Source of the DNA: an uncultured Alistipes sp.
Lineage (GTDB): Bacteria > Bacteroidota > Bacteroidia > Bacteroidales > Rikenellaceae
Direction of reading: 5' to 3'
Length of the DNA stretch: 47,445 bases
Assembly: GCA_944320985.1 (NCBI GenBank)
Contig: CALUJN010000014.1
Span: 1 to 47,445, forward strand
The notes beneath the pieces are model-generated. The model was not told where the DNA came from, ran no database searches, and was given only the letters and a program-made list of their open reading frames with translations. Position numbers and translations under genes: made by a program. Shown here one piece after another: positions 8,966 through 17,349 of the stretch (within the stretch, counting starts at the first letter, position 1; each line of letters starts with the position of its first letter).

Positions 8966-11107
8966 CTACTCGCCGAGCAGGATCTCGAGGATCTTGATGG
9001 CTGCCGTGGCGATCGGCGTACCGGGGCCGAAGATGGCGGCGGCACCGTCGCGGTAGAGCTCATCGTAATCCTGGTGAGGAATCACACCGCCGACGATGAC
9101 GACGATATCCTCACGTCCGAGTTTCTTCAACTCGGCGATGATCTGCGGCACGAGCGTCAGGTGTCCGGCGGCCAGCGACGATACGCCTACCACATGCACG
9201 TCGTTCTCAACGGCCTGCTTGGCAGCCTCTTCCGGGGTCTGGAACAGCGGGCCCATGTCGACGTCGAAGCCGATATCGGCATATCCCGTAGCCACGACCT
9301 TGGCACCACGGTCGTGTCCGTCCTGGCCGAGCTTGGCGATCATGATACGCGGCTGACGGCCCTCTTTCTTGGCGAATTCGGCGCACAGCTCCTTGGCGTG
9401 CTCGAACGATTTGTCGTTTTTCACTTCTGACGAATATACTCCTGAAATGGAACGGATAACGGCTTTGTAGCGTCCTACGACCACTTCGCAGGCATCGGAG
9501 ATCTCACCCAGCGTAGCGCGGACCTTGGCGGCCTCGACGGCCAGCTCGAGCAGGTTGCCCTGCTTGGTCTTCACGCACTCGGTGATGGCGGCCAGCGCCT
9601 TCTTGACGGCCTCCTCGTCACGCGAAGCACGCAGCTCCTTCAGACGCTTGATCTGGCTTTCGCGCACGGCGGTGTTGTCCACGGCCAGGATATCGATCGG
9701 GGCCTCCTTCTCCAGACGGTACTCGTTCAGACCGATGATCTTCTCCTCGCCGGAGTCGATACGGGCCTGCTTGCGGGCCGAAGCCTCCTCGATACGCATC
9801 TTCGGAATACCGGTCTCGATGGCCTTGGCCATACCGCCCAGCTTCTCGATCTCCTGGATGTGCTCCCAGGCCTTGTGAGCGATCTCGTTCGTGAGGGTCT
9901 CGACATAATACGAACCTGCCCACGGATCGACCTCGCGGCAGATCGAAGTCTCCTCCTGGATATAGATCTGCGTGTTGCGGGCGATACGTGCCGAGAAGTC
10001 GGTCGGCAGTGCGATAGCCTCGTCGAGGGCGTTGGTGTGCAGCGACTGGGTGTGACCCAGAGCGGCGCCCATGGCCTCGATGGCCGTACGTGCGACGTTG
10101 TTGAAGGGATCCTGCTCCGTGAGCGACCAACCCGAGGTCTGCGAGTGGGTACGCAGTGCGAGCGACTTGGGATTCTTCGGGTTGAACTGCTTGACGATCT
10201 TGGCCCACAGCATACGTGCGGCGCGCATCTTGGCGATCTCCATGAAGTGGTTCATGCCGATAGCCCAGAAGAACGACAGACGCGGTGCGAAGGCATCGAT
10301 CGACATGCCGGCGTTGATACCTGCGCGGAGGTACTCCAGACCGTCGGCCAGCGTGTAGGCCAGCTCGATGTCGGCCGTGGCACCGGCCTCCTGCATGTGG
10401 TATCCCGAGATCGAGATCGAGTTGAACTTCGGCATGTTCTTCGAGGTGTACTCGAAGATGTCGGCGATGATTCGCATCGAGAACTCGGGGGGATAGATAT
10501 AGGTGTTGCGCACCATGAACTCCTTGAGGATGTCGTTCTGGATTGTACCCGAAAGCTGATCCAGGGTGCAGCCCTGCTCGAGACCCGTGACGATGTAGAA
10601 GGCCAGAATGGGCAGCACGGCGCCGTTCATGGTCATCGAGACGGACATCTTGTCCAGGGGAATGCCGTTGAAGAGGACCTTCATGTCCTCCACGGAGCAG
10701 ATCGACACACCGGCCTTGCCGACGTCGCCCACGACGCGCGGGTGATCGGCGTCGTAGCCGCGGTGCGTAGCCAGGTCGAAGGCTACCGAGAGACCCTTCT
10801 GACCGGCCGCGAGGTTACGGCGGTAGAAGGCGTTGGACTCCTCGGCCGTGGAGAAGCCTGCGTACTGGCGGATGGTCCAGGGACGCATGACGTACATCGT
10901 CGAATAGGGTCCGCGGAGGAACGGAGCGATACCTGCAGCATAGTTCAGGTGCTCCATGCCTTCGAGGTCTTCGGCCGTATAGGTTCCCTTGACGGGAATT
11001 CGCTCGGCCGTGAGCCACGGTTCCACCTGACCGCAGCCTTTGGAGGCGCAGCAGCTCTTCTGCTGTCCGTCTCCTTCGTATCTGAGTTCTGAAAATTTGG
11101 CTCTCAT
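8966..11107 (-). CDS. mutB: Methylmalonyl-CoA mutase large (catalytic) subunit
   Basis: 713 aa, full family length. It isomerises succinyl-CoA and (R)-methylmalonyl-CoA with adenosylcobalamin, the route by which Bacteroidales make or use propionate. The TIM-barrel substrate domain includes [20 protein letters not shown] (66-85), [14 protein letters not shown] (112-125) and GYHMQEAGA (235-243, with His237). The C-terminal B12-binding domain has the DxHxxG motif DGHDRG (596-601; His598 is the lower cobalt ligand). Odd feature: residues 17-26 contain a cysteine cluster, [10 protein letters not shown], not expected in this family. It lies 90 bases downstream of mutA on the same strand, with a hairpin between them. 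No epimerase gene is adjacent. Confidence 0.97.
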   Translation of the reverse strand: MRAKFSELRYEGDGQQKSCCASKGCGQVEPWLTAERIPVKGTYTAEDLEGMEHLNYAAGIAPFLRGPYSTMYVMRPWTIRQYAGFSTAEESNAFYRRNLAAGQKGLSVAFDLATHRGYDADHPRVVGDVGKAGVSICSVEDMKVLFNGIPLDKMSVSMTMNGAVLPILAFYIVTGLEQGCTLDQLSGTIQNDILKEFMVRNTYIYPPEFSMRIIADIFEYTSKNMPKFNSISISGYHMQEAGATADIELAYTLADGLEYLRAGINAGMSIDAFAPRLSFFWAIGMNHFMEIAKMRAARMLWAKIVKQFNPKNPKSLALRTHSQTSGWSLTEQDPFNNVARTAIEAMGAALGHTQSLHTNALDEAIALPTDFSARIARNTQIYIQEETSICREVDPWAGSYYVETLTNEIAHKAWEHIQEIEKLGGMAKAIETGIPKMRIEEASARKQARIDSGEEKIIGLNEYRLEKEAPIDILAVDNTAVRESQIKRLKELRASRDEEAVKKALAAITECVKTKQGNLLELAVEAAKVRATLGEISDACEVVVGRYKAVIRSISGVYSSEVKNDKSFEHAKELCAEFAKKEGRQPRIMIAKLGQDGHDRGAKVVATGYADIGFDVDMGPLFQTPEEAAKQAVENDVHVVGVSSLAAGHLTLVPQIIAELKKLGREDIVVIVGGVIPHQDYDELYRDGAAAIFGPGTPIATAAIKILEILLGE

Positions 11108-11183
11108 GATCTTTGTGCGTAAAGTTCATTCGGGCATCGGCTCACCTCGGGCATCGCTGCTTGGATGAGCCCCTGCCCATAAA

Positions 11184-11199
11184 AAGCACCCGGGTGCTT
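11184..11199 (-). terminator. Terminator-like hairpin between mutA and mutB
   Basis: A perfect 16-bp palindrome, AAGCACCCGGGTGCTT, overlaps the mutA stop codon (11198-11200). On the - strand it is followed by more T (complement of AAA at 11181-11183). It would form a 6-bp stem with a CCGG loop. It could attenuate, process or stabilise the mutA-mutB transcript. Confidence 0.5.
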
Positions 11200-13045
11200 A
11201 GATTCCCATCTCTTTAAGGTAAAACTTCAGGGTTTCGAGGACGTTGGACTTCACGTTGATGAAGTTCGTGATGCCCTGAGCCTCCAACTCGGGCATGCAG
11301 GCCGGGGCTCCGGCAACCACGAGGATCGCCTTGCCACCCAACAGCTCCTTGACCTTCGGAGCAACCTCGGCGTAGTCGTCATCCGAAGCGCAGACCACGA
11401 CGATCTCGGCTTTCGACTCGAGGGCGGCCTTGACACCCTCCTCGACCGATTTGAAGAAGGTGTTGTCCTGTACGCGGATTCCGGCGCAGCCGAAGAAGTT
11501 GCACGAGAACTGGGCGCGGGCACGAGCCATGGCGAGGCTTCCGCAGGTCAGCATGAAGGCCTTGGGCTGTTTGCCCGAGCGGTCGACGTGCAGACGCATC
11601 GCCTCGAAGGCCATGGCGCCGCGATAGGGAGCCAGCGTGTTGCCTTCGGCGGTCTTGCGCGTTACGGCCTCTTCGGTGATCTCCTTGGCGGCGACCTCCG
11701 TGAAGTTGGGGTACTGGTTGGCGCCCAGCAGGATCTGGCGGCGCGTAGCGATAGCCTTGTCCTTTGCTGCGGCCGAAGCCTCGATGCGCTCCTTGCTCCA
11801 TCCGGCCTTGTAGGCTTCGGTGTAGCCGCCCTTCTCCTCGATCTCGAGGAAGAGTTTCCAGGCCTCATTGGCGATCGACTGGGTGAGGTTCTCGACGTAG
11901 TACGAACCGCCGGCGGGGTCTACCACCTGGTCGAAGTGAGCCTCGTGTTTGAGCAGCAGTTCGACGTTGCGGGCGATGCGCTTCGAGAATTCGGTCGGAT
12001 CCTCGAACGAGGCGTCGAACGGCGTAACCTCCAGGGAGTGTACGCCGGCGATGGCTGCGGACATGGCCTCGGTCGTGCCGCGGAGCATGTTGACATAGGG
12101 GTCGTAGACCGTCTGGTTCCAGTCGGCCGTACGGGCGTGGATCATCATCTTGCCGGCGCAGTTCTTCTCGGGGTTGTATCCCTTGACGATGTTGGCCCAG
12201 AGCATGCGTGCGGCGCGGAATTTGGCGATCTCCATGAAGTAGTTCGACGTGATGGCGAACGAGAAACGGATCTTGCGGGCTGCGGTGTCGGCGCTCAGTC
12301 CGGCATCGGTCAGGCGGGCCATGTAGTCGTTACCGGCCGAGAGGGCGAATGCCAGCTCCTCGACGATGGTCGAACCGGCATTTGCGAAGATTCCGGCCGA
12401 GACGGTGACGATACGGATGTGCTTGTATTCGCGGGTGCGCTCGATGAGCGAGGCGATCTTGGCGAAGCACTTCTCGCCGTTGGGCGAGCAGAAGTCACCC
12501 TTCTGCGAGAGGCCCTTGACGATGGGGTCGATGCAGAAAGCCACGTTGGCCTCGGCGGCGACACCCTCTTTTTCGAGTTTGTCGATCACCAGTTCGGCGA
12601 TTCGTCCGGTGTGCAGACCGCAGAAGGTGAGTTCAATGGCCGGGATGTGGATCTCGGCGAGCAGCTGATCGAGATCGGCGGCCGAGAACTCCTCCTTGGC
12701 GATGGAGAATCCCAGCGAGTCGACACCCGAATTGAGGAGTTTGAGCGCTTCGGCGTTGGCCTCGGCGGGGCATTTGACCTCGATGGTCTGATGCACGCGC
12801 CAGCGATTGTGCGCGCGCGTACCTCTTACGTAAGGGAACTCGCCTGCCTGCGAGCCCAGGAAGCGGATGCCTTCGAGGTTTTCGGCGCGGTAGTAGGGGC
12901 GGACGTTGAATCCTTCGCCCGTACGCCATACCAGTTTCCGCTCGTAATCGGCACCTTTCAGGTCGGCTGTGATCACCTCTTCCCACTTTTCGGTCGGGAC
13001 CGGCGGGAATTCGGTGAACAGCTTTTCACGTTTGGTATTTGCCAT
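11198..13045 (-). CDS. mutA: Methylmalonyl-CoA mutase small subunit
   Basis: 615 aa. It is the non-catalytic partner that forms a 1:1 heterodimer with MutB. It follows the mutase fold from about residue 40 (VWRTGEGFNVRPYYRAENLEGI) through a TIM barrel with VVDPAGGSYYVENLTQSIANEAW. The C-terminal B12-like domain lacks the DxHxxG cobalt-ligand motif, as expected for the small subunit. A promoter-like element lies upstream, and mutB follows 90 bases downstream. The start at 13045 gives the usual charged N-terminus (MANTKREKLFTEFPPVPTEKW). The gene is divergent from glutamine synthetase. Confidence 0.96.
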   Translation of the reverse strand: MANTKREKLFTEFPPVPTEKWEEVITADLKGADYERKLVWRTGEGFNVRPYYRAENLEGIRFLGSQAGEFPYVRGTRAHNRWRVHQTIEVKCPAEANAEALKLLNSGVDSLGFSIAKEEFSAADLDQLLAEIHIPAIELTFCGLHTGRIAELVIDKLEKEGVAAEANVAFCIDPIVKGLSQKGDFCSPNGEKCFAKIASLIERTREYKHIRIVTVSAGIFANAGSTIVEELAFALSAGNDYMARLTDAGLSADTAARKIRFSFAITSNYFMEIAKFRAARMLWANIVKGYNPEKNCAGKMMIHARTADWNQTVYDPYVNMLRGTTEAMSAAIAGVHSLEVTPFDASFEDPTEFSKRIARNVELLLKHEAHFDQVVDPAGGSYYVENLTQSIANEAWKLFLEIEEKGGYTEAYKAGWSKERIEASAAAKDKAIATRRQILLGANQYPNFTEVAAKEITEEAVTRKTAEGNTLAPYRGAMAFEAMRLHVDRSGKQPKAFMLTCGSLAMARARAQFSCNFFGCAGIRVQDNTFFKSVEEGVKAALESKAEIVVVCASDDDYAEVAPKVKELLGGKAILVVAGAPACMPELEAQGITNFINVKSNVLETLKFYLKEMGI

Positions 13046-13097
13046 AACTATTTAGAGATTAGTATGAGTGTTCTGTACTTTGTTTCGAAATTGCACG

Positions 13098-13131
13098 TAA
13101 AGGTACGAAATAATTGTCGAATTGTAACAAG
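13098..13131 (-). promoter_or_regulatory. Predicted promoter for mutA-mutB
   Basis: On the - strand TACCTTTA (13105-13098) differs from TAnnTTTG at the last base. CTTG at 13131-13128 lies 22 bases upstream of it. The ATG is 52 bases downstream. Confidence 0.5.
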
Positions 13132-13329
13132 AAATTGTTAACAAAATAACATCACCTTGCACATCCCTTTAAAAATAGGGTTGTGCTGATCGGAAATTTT
13201 TCCAGTCGAAGCCGGGGCGGTTTTCGGCTTTTCTGTGGGCTTTTGGATGAAAATTGGCCTTTTTAACCCCAAAAATGTGCGAAGTGCAAAAAATGCAATT
13301 TTTGGGATTTTGGTGAATTTTTAATGCTG

Positions 13330-13341
13330 TTTTCCGGAAAA
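13330..13341. promoter_or_regulatory. Palindrome TTTTCCGGAAAA, upstream copy
   Basis: A perfect 12-bp palindrome. It is part of an 18-base arm (13328-13345) that recurs inverted, one base shorter, at 13427-13443. It is a candidate operator for the divergent region; the binding protein is unknown. Confidence 0.5.
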
Positions 13342-13426
13342 ATGCCTCAAAAAATCGGATATTGTCTGAAAAAATGGGTGTTTTTCCCGAAAAATGCCCA
13401 AAAAAATCGCATTTTTTCTGAAAAAT
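13334..13426. repeat. Imperfect direct repeat, period 52
   Basis: A unit of about 40 bases beginning CCGGAAAAATGCC at 13334 recurs as CCCGAAAAATGCCC at 13386. Most positions are identical, including AAAAAATCG and TCTGAAAAA. It lies between the two palindromes. Confidence 0.7.
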
Positions 13427-13429
13427 GCA

Positions 13430-13441
13430 TTTTCCGGAAAA
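13430..13441. promoter_or_regulatory. Palindrome TTTTCCGGAAAA, promoter-proximal copy
   Basis: Identical to the copy at 13330-13341. It ends 20 bases before the TACATTTG box, so a protein bound here would occupy the -33 region of the glutamine synthetase promoter. A half site, TCCGGAAAA, recurs in the leader at 13550-13558. Confidence 0.55.
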
Positions 13442-13461
13442 CAACGTATTGGAATTATTTT

Positions 13462-13469
13462 TACATTTG
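13462..13469 (+). promoter_or_regulatory. Predicted -7 element for glutamine synthetase
   Basis: TACATTTG matches TAnnTTTG exactly. It implies a leader of about 170 bases. The leader contains the hairpin CTGCC-GAGA-GGCAG (13533-13546) and the longer-range pair GGATTTC / GAAATCC (13590-13596 with 13617-13623). Confidence 0.55.
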
Positions 13470-13646
13470 CAACCGTAAGGACAGATGTACCGAGTCGGGG
13501 AGAGATCCCGGGTTAGTTTAGGTCGGTGATTCCTGCCGAGAGGCAGCGGTCCGGAAAAATTCAGGTTAGGTTTTAGTTTGCAATTATTGGGATTTCTCTC
13601 CGCTCGGTTTTTTCGGGAAATCCAACTCTTCAAACAGAATAGGTAT

Positions 13647-15827
13647 ATGTCATCATTGCTCAGATTCAAAATGGTCGACGCGGCGATCAACCATACCGCC
13701 GTGGAGGTGAAGGTCCCGGAGGGCCGTCCCTCGGATTACTTCGGAGAAAAAGTCTTCGGACGCGCCGCCATGCGCAAGTACCTCGACAAGCGGACCTACG
13801 CCGCCCTGCTCGACACGATGGAAAACCGAACGCCGCTGACGCGCGAGGTGGCCGACAGTATTGCCGCCGGCATGCGACAGTGGGCCCTGGAGCATGGCGC
13901 CGATCACTATACGCACTGGTTACAGCCGCTGACGGGCGGTACGGCCGAAAAACACGATGCCTTTGCCGAGCCCGACGGACACGGTGGGGTGCTGGAGGAG
14001 TTCTCGGGCAAGTTGCTCGTGCAGCAGGAGCCCGATGCCTCGTCGTTCCCCAACGGCGGAATCCGCAATACGTTCGAGGCCCGCGGTTATTCGGCCTGGG
14101 ATCCCGCCTCGCCGGCCTTCATCGTCGATACGACACTCTGCATCCCGACCGTCTTCATCGCCTACACGGGTGAGGCGCTGGATTACAAGGTGCCCCTGCT
14201 TCGGTCGTTGACAGCTGTCGGAACCGCCGCCACGGAGGTCTGCCACTATTTTGACAAGAATGTCGAGAAGGTCTTCTCCTATCTGGGATGGGAGCAGGAG
14301 TATTTCCTCGTCGACGAGAGCCTGTGGGCCGTCCGTCCGGATCTGATGCTGACGGGGCGCACGCTCATGGGGCATGAGTCGGCCAAGAACCAGCAGTTGG
14401 AGGATCACTATTTCGGTGCGATCCCGGCTCGTGTGATGGCCTTCATGAAGGATCTCGAGTACGAATGTCTGAAGCTCGGTATTCCGGTCAAGACGCGTCA
14501 CAACGAGGTGGCCCCGAACCAGTTCGAACTGGCTCCGGTCTACGAGGAGGCCAATTTGGCCAACGACCACAACCAGTTGCTGATGACCATTATGGACAAA
14601 ATCGCGCGTCGTCATCAGTTCCGCGTTCTGCTGCACGAAAAACCTTTCAAGGGAATCAACGGTTCGGGCAAGCACAACAACTGGTCGCTCGGAACGGATA
14701 CGGGCGTCAATCTGCTGGGCCCGGGCAAGACGGCAGCCGAAAACCTGCAGTTCATCACCTTCCTGGTGAATGCCATCTCGGCGGTCTACAAGCACAACGG
14801 ACTGCTGAAGGCCTCGATCATGAGCGCCACGAATGCCCACCGTCTGGGCGCCAACGAGGCACCCCCGGCCATCATCTCGACCTTCCTCGGGACGCAGGTT
14901 TCGGCCGTGCTGGACAAGCTGGCTGCGTCGAAGGGGGATGATGCGATCCGTTTCGATGCGAAGAATGTCTTCAAGATGAGCGGCATTTCGCATATCCCGA
15001 CGCTCCTGTTGGACAATACCGACCGCAACCGCACCTCTCCGTTCGCCTTCACGGGCAACCGGTTCGAGTTCCGTGCCGTGGGGTCGTCGGATAACTGCGC
15101 CGAGGCGATGATCGTCCTGAATACGGCGATGGCCAACGAACTGACGGAGTTCAAGAAGAAGGTCGATGCGAAGATCGAGGCGGGCATGAAGAAGGAGAAG
15201 GCGATCTACGAGGTTCTGAAGCAGATGATCAAGGCTTGCCAGGCGATCCGTTTCGATGGCAACGGCTATTCGGAGGAGTGGAAGGCCGAGGCCAAGCGCC
15301 GCGGGTTGGATTGCGAGACCTCGACGCCGTTGATTTTCGACCGCTATCTGGATCCGGAGAGCCTGAAGATGTTTGCCGATATGGGCGTCTTCTCGAAGGT
15401 CGAGCTTGAGGCCCGTACGGAGGTGAAGTGGGAGACCTACACGAAGAAGATCCAGATCGAGGGACGTGTGCTGGGTGATCTGGCGATGAACCACATCGTT
15501 CCGATTGCTTCGAAATACGAGGCCGAGTTGCTGGACAAGGTCTACAAGATGTCGCAGATCCCGGGTCTGAATGCCGATCCGGATATCCGCCTCATCAAGA
15601 AGATCCAGGACCATGCGGCGGAGATCCAGCGTCTGACCGCGGAGATGATCGATGCGCGGAAGGTAGCCAACCGGATCGAGGACCAGCGCGAAAAGGCCAT
15701 TGCCTATCACGATACGGTGGAGGTCTATTTCGATCAGATCCGCCGTCATATCGACAAGCTGGAGGAGATCGTCGACGATCAGATCTGGCCTCTGCCGAAA
15801 TATCGGGAGCTGCTCTTCATCCGGTAG
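13647..15827 (+). CDS. glnN: Glutamine synthetase type III
   Basis: 726 aa from the ATG at 13647. Upstream in-frame codons (to 13578) are not family-like; the conserved region starts near SDYFGEKVFGRAAMRKYL. It makes glutamine from glutamate, ammonia and ATP in the cytoplasm. The size (about 700 aa against 450 for type I) and the blocks HWLQPLTGGTAEKHDAF, KTRHNEVAPNQFELAPVYEE, NGSGKHNNWS and NAHRLGANEAPPAI identify GS III, the form typical of Bacteroides and relatives. Expression of GS III genes is usually tied to nitrogen supply. The two upstream palindromes and the long leader are plausible control elements. It is a monocistronic unit with a strong terminator. The symbol glnN follows common usage. 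Confidence 0.96.
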   Translation: MSSLLRFKMVDAAINHTAVEVKVPEGRPSDYFGEKVFGRAAMRKYLDKRTYAALLDTMENRTPLTREVADSIAAGMRQWALEHGADHYTHWLQPLTGGTAEKHDAFAEPDGHGGVLEEFSGKLLVQQEPDASSFPNGGIRNTFEARGYSAWDPASPAFIVDTTLCIPTVFIAYTGEALDYKVPLLRSLTAVGTAATEVCHYFDKNVEKVFSYLGWEQEYFLVDESLWAVRPDLMLTGRTLMGHESAKNQQLEDHYFGAIPARVMAFMKDLEYECLKLGIPVKTRHNEVAPNQFELAPVYEEANLANDHNQLLMTIMDKIARRHQFRVLLHEKPFKGINGSGKHNNWSLGTDTGVNLLGPGKTAAENLQFITFLVNAISAVYKHNGLLKASIMSATNAHRLGANEAPPAIISTFLGTQVSAVLDKLAASKGDDAIRFDAKNVFKMSGISHIPTLLLDNTDRNRTSPFAFTGNRFEFRAVGSSDNCAEAMIVLNTAMANELTEFKKKVDAKIEAGMKKEKAIYEVLKQMIKACQAIRFDGNGYSEEWKAEAKRRGLDCETSTPLIFDRYLDPESLKMFADMGVFSKVELEARTEVKWETYTKKIQIEGRVLGDLAMNHIVPIASKYEAELLDKVYKMSQIPGLNADPDIRLIKKIQDHAAEIQRLTAEMIDARKVANRIEDQREKAIAYHDTVEVYFDQIRRHIDKLEEIVDDQIWPLPKYRELLFIR

Positions 15828-15846
15828 TTTTGCCGCGTGAAAACTG

Positions 15847-15884
15847 AAATCGGGTCCGGTTAGACAACCGGACCCGATTTCTTT
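15847..15884 (+). terminator. Intrinsic terminator after glutamine synthetase
   Basis: The perfect 15-bp stem AAATCGGGTCCGGTT / AACCGGACCCGATTT (15847-15861 with 15866-15880), with loop AGAC, is followed by a short pyrimidine tail (CTTTG). Confidence 0.92.
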
Positions 15885-15940
15885 GTGTGTTTATGCGGCT
15901 GCGTTCCTGCCGCTTGACGGCGGTTCGCAGCATGGCACAT

Positions 15941-15973
15941 AAAAAAAGGGGAGGAAATCTCCCTCCCCCCCCC
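15941..15973 (-). terminator. Intrinsic terminator after rpsU, containing a G9 run
   Basis: On the - strand a G9 run (15973-15965) leads into the stem GGGGAGG / CCTCCCC (15968-15962 with 15954-15948), then seven T (complement of 15947-15941). A small hairpin, ACTCG-GCAA-CGAGT, lies between the stop codon and the G run. Confidence 0.88.
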
Positions 15974-15991
15974 TGAACTCGTTGCCGAGTA

Positions 15992-16183
15992 TTATTCCTC
16001 TTCGCGGTACATGTGTTCCACGTAAATGGCGTGCTGCATGGCCTCGCGCTTGGCAACCGAAGGCTTGGTGAAGTACTGACGGCGGCGCAGCTCCTTCAGG
16101 ACTCCCGTACGCTCGTATTTACGTTTGAACTTTTTCAGGGCGCGTTCGATGTTTTCGCCCTCCTTTACCGGCATGATAATCAT
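15992..16183 (-). CDS. rpsU: 30S ribosomal protein S21
   Basis: 63 aa, basic, with the S21 signature PVKEGENIERALKKFKRKYERTGVLKELRRRQYFTKPS in its first 43 residues. S21 is a late-assembling small-subunit protein near the anti-Shine-Dalgarno region. In Bacteroidota, where ribosomes rarely use Shine-Dalgarno pairing, S21 has been implicated in sequestering the 16S tail (known from the phylum, not shown here). It is 92 bases downstream of the helix-hairpin-helix gene on the same strand, and no clear -7 box was found between them. It could therefore be read from the murK operon or from an unrecognised promoter. A strong terminator follows. Confidence 0.96.
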   Translation of the reverse strand: MIIMPVKEGENIERALKKFKRKYERTGVLKELRRRQYFTKPSVAKREAMQHAIYVEHMYREEE

Positions 16184-16275
16184 AATTCGATCAGTTTTTG
16201 TTATTGTTTTTTAATGTATTCGTTGGTTTGTCTGTGGGCAGGCCTCGCTTCGGGGCCCTCTTCCCGTATTGGTGT

Positions 16276-17337
16276 CTACTCGTCGGCTGTTCCGCCCGAG
16301 GACCCGAATTGCAGATAGGGAGCCAGCCGTGCTGCCTCCTCGCGGGTCAGTATCTCTTGTTCGATCAACTCCTCAGCGGTACTCCAACCTCCTTTCAACT
16401 GTCTTTGTTTGAGTAATCTCCTCAGCGTCTTGGGCGCGATGTAGGGATGGCGTCCCAATGCTTTCGGGCTTGCAAAGTTAATATCAATTTTTCGAATTTT
16501 GCAACTGTCGCAGTAAATTTGTTTCAAAATTTTTTCGTAGTTGCTCTCCGTGACTCCCGGAACCTCTGCAAGTTGCTCCACGCGGACGAAACCGCCGAGC
16601 CGTTCGCGGTAGTTGAGAATGTTCCCGACAGTCTTTTCTCCGATTCCGACGACGGAACGCAATGTTGCGGAGTCTGCCGTGTTGAGTTCGACGGGCTCGT
16701 CGATCGGGTGGGCCTTGCGCTCGGGGAAGATGACGTAGGGCTCCAGGGCCATGGCTACCGAGTCGTCGATGACGTAACAGGCCCGCAACTCCTCCATGTC
16801 GTAGATGCCGGAGAGATCCCTCCAGCGGATGAATGATTCGGCCTGGCGTTTGGAGAGCGCTCCGATGGCCTGCAGATAGCGGGCCGAGACGGTATCGATC
16901 CGGAAGGGTTGGGGCGGTTGCGGATTGGGAATGATCCGCCCTTTCCGGAACTCCTGGGGCGCGATGGCATATTTGCGTCCGATGCGGATCCAGGGTTCGA
17001 GACGCCGGTAGAGCGAGTCGTTGATGGTGTAGCAGAGGGTGATCTCTTCGGGAATGCGGAAAACCTTTCCTCCGCTGCGGTATTTGATCAGACCGACCGC
17101 TTCGTATTTCGAGAGGCCCAGTCTCCGCAACTCTTCGAAGGTTGCGGTGTTGGGATCGAACGGCCGCATGACGATGCTGTCGGCGGAGGTCCTCTCTTCA
17201 AATTCGCGTTCCACCAGCCGGGCCTGTTCCGGGTCGGCCTTCGGTCGTATCAACGTCAGGGCGACGATCAACACGGCCGCCAGCGGTACGAAGATCGTCA
17301 CGGCGCGGATTTCACGATCGGAAAAGAATCGGGCCAT
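16276..17337 (-). CDS. Membrane-anchored helix-hairpin-helix protein (ComEA-like)
   Basis: 353 aa. An N-terminal transmembrane segment (about 12-30) is followed by up to four helix-hairpin-helix modules: near 60-90 (FDPNTATFEELRRLGLSKYEA), 147-178 (ARYLQAIGALSKRQAESFIRW), 216-270 (ELNTADSATLRSVVGIGEKT, then VPGVTESNYEKIL) and 285-345 (DINFASPKALGRHPYI). These modules bind DNA non-specifically in ComEA, the periplasmic DNA receptor of natural transformation. Bacteroidetes carry longer versions of unknown function. The gene starts 12 bases after the murQ stop, so it is probably cotranscribed with murK-murQ. Why a DNA-binding envelope protein should sit with MurNAc salvage is not clear. Confidence 0.85.
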   Translation of the reverse strand: MARFFSDREIRAVTIFVPLAAVLIVALTLIRPKADPEQARLVEREFEERTSADSIVMRPFDPNTATFEELRRLGLSKYEAVGLIKYRSGGKVFRIPEEITLCYTINDSLYRRLEPWIRIGRKYAIAPQEFRKGRIIPNPQPPQPFRIDTVSARYLQAIGALSKRQAESFIRWRDLSGIYDMEELRACYVIDDSVAMALEPYVIFPERKAHPIDEPVELNTADSATLRSVVGIGEKTVGNILNYRERLGGFVRVEQLAEVPGVTESNYEKILKQIYCDSCKIRKIDINFASPKALGRHPYIAPKTLRRLLKQRQLKGGWSTAEELIEQEILTREEAARLAPYLQFGSSGGTADE

Positions 17338-17349
17338 TTTATTCGGGAG

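Larger units (their letters stand above)
13140..13461. other. Divergent mutA / glutamine synthetase control region
   Basis: About 320 bases of A/T-rich sequence without a credible gene; an open frame across it on the - strand has no family features. It holds two TTTTCCGGAAAA palindromes and a roughly 40-bp imperfect direct repeat (listed separately), just upstream of the glutamine synthetase -7 box. Confidence 0.7.

Noticed and set aside
13470-13646. 6S RNA or tRNA in the glutamine synthetase leader
   Set aside because: No cloverleaf, no 6S-like open bubble and no terminator before the gene; it is better read as an untranslated leader.
13169-13690. 173-codon open frame on the - strand across the glutamine synthetase promoter region
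   Set aside because: Composition is dominated by A/T runs (Lys, Phe, Asn, Ile). It overlaps the promoter, the palindromes and the gene start, and resembles no family.
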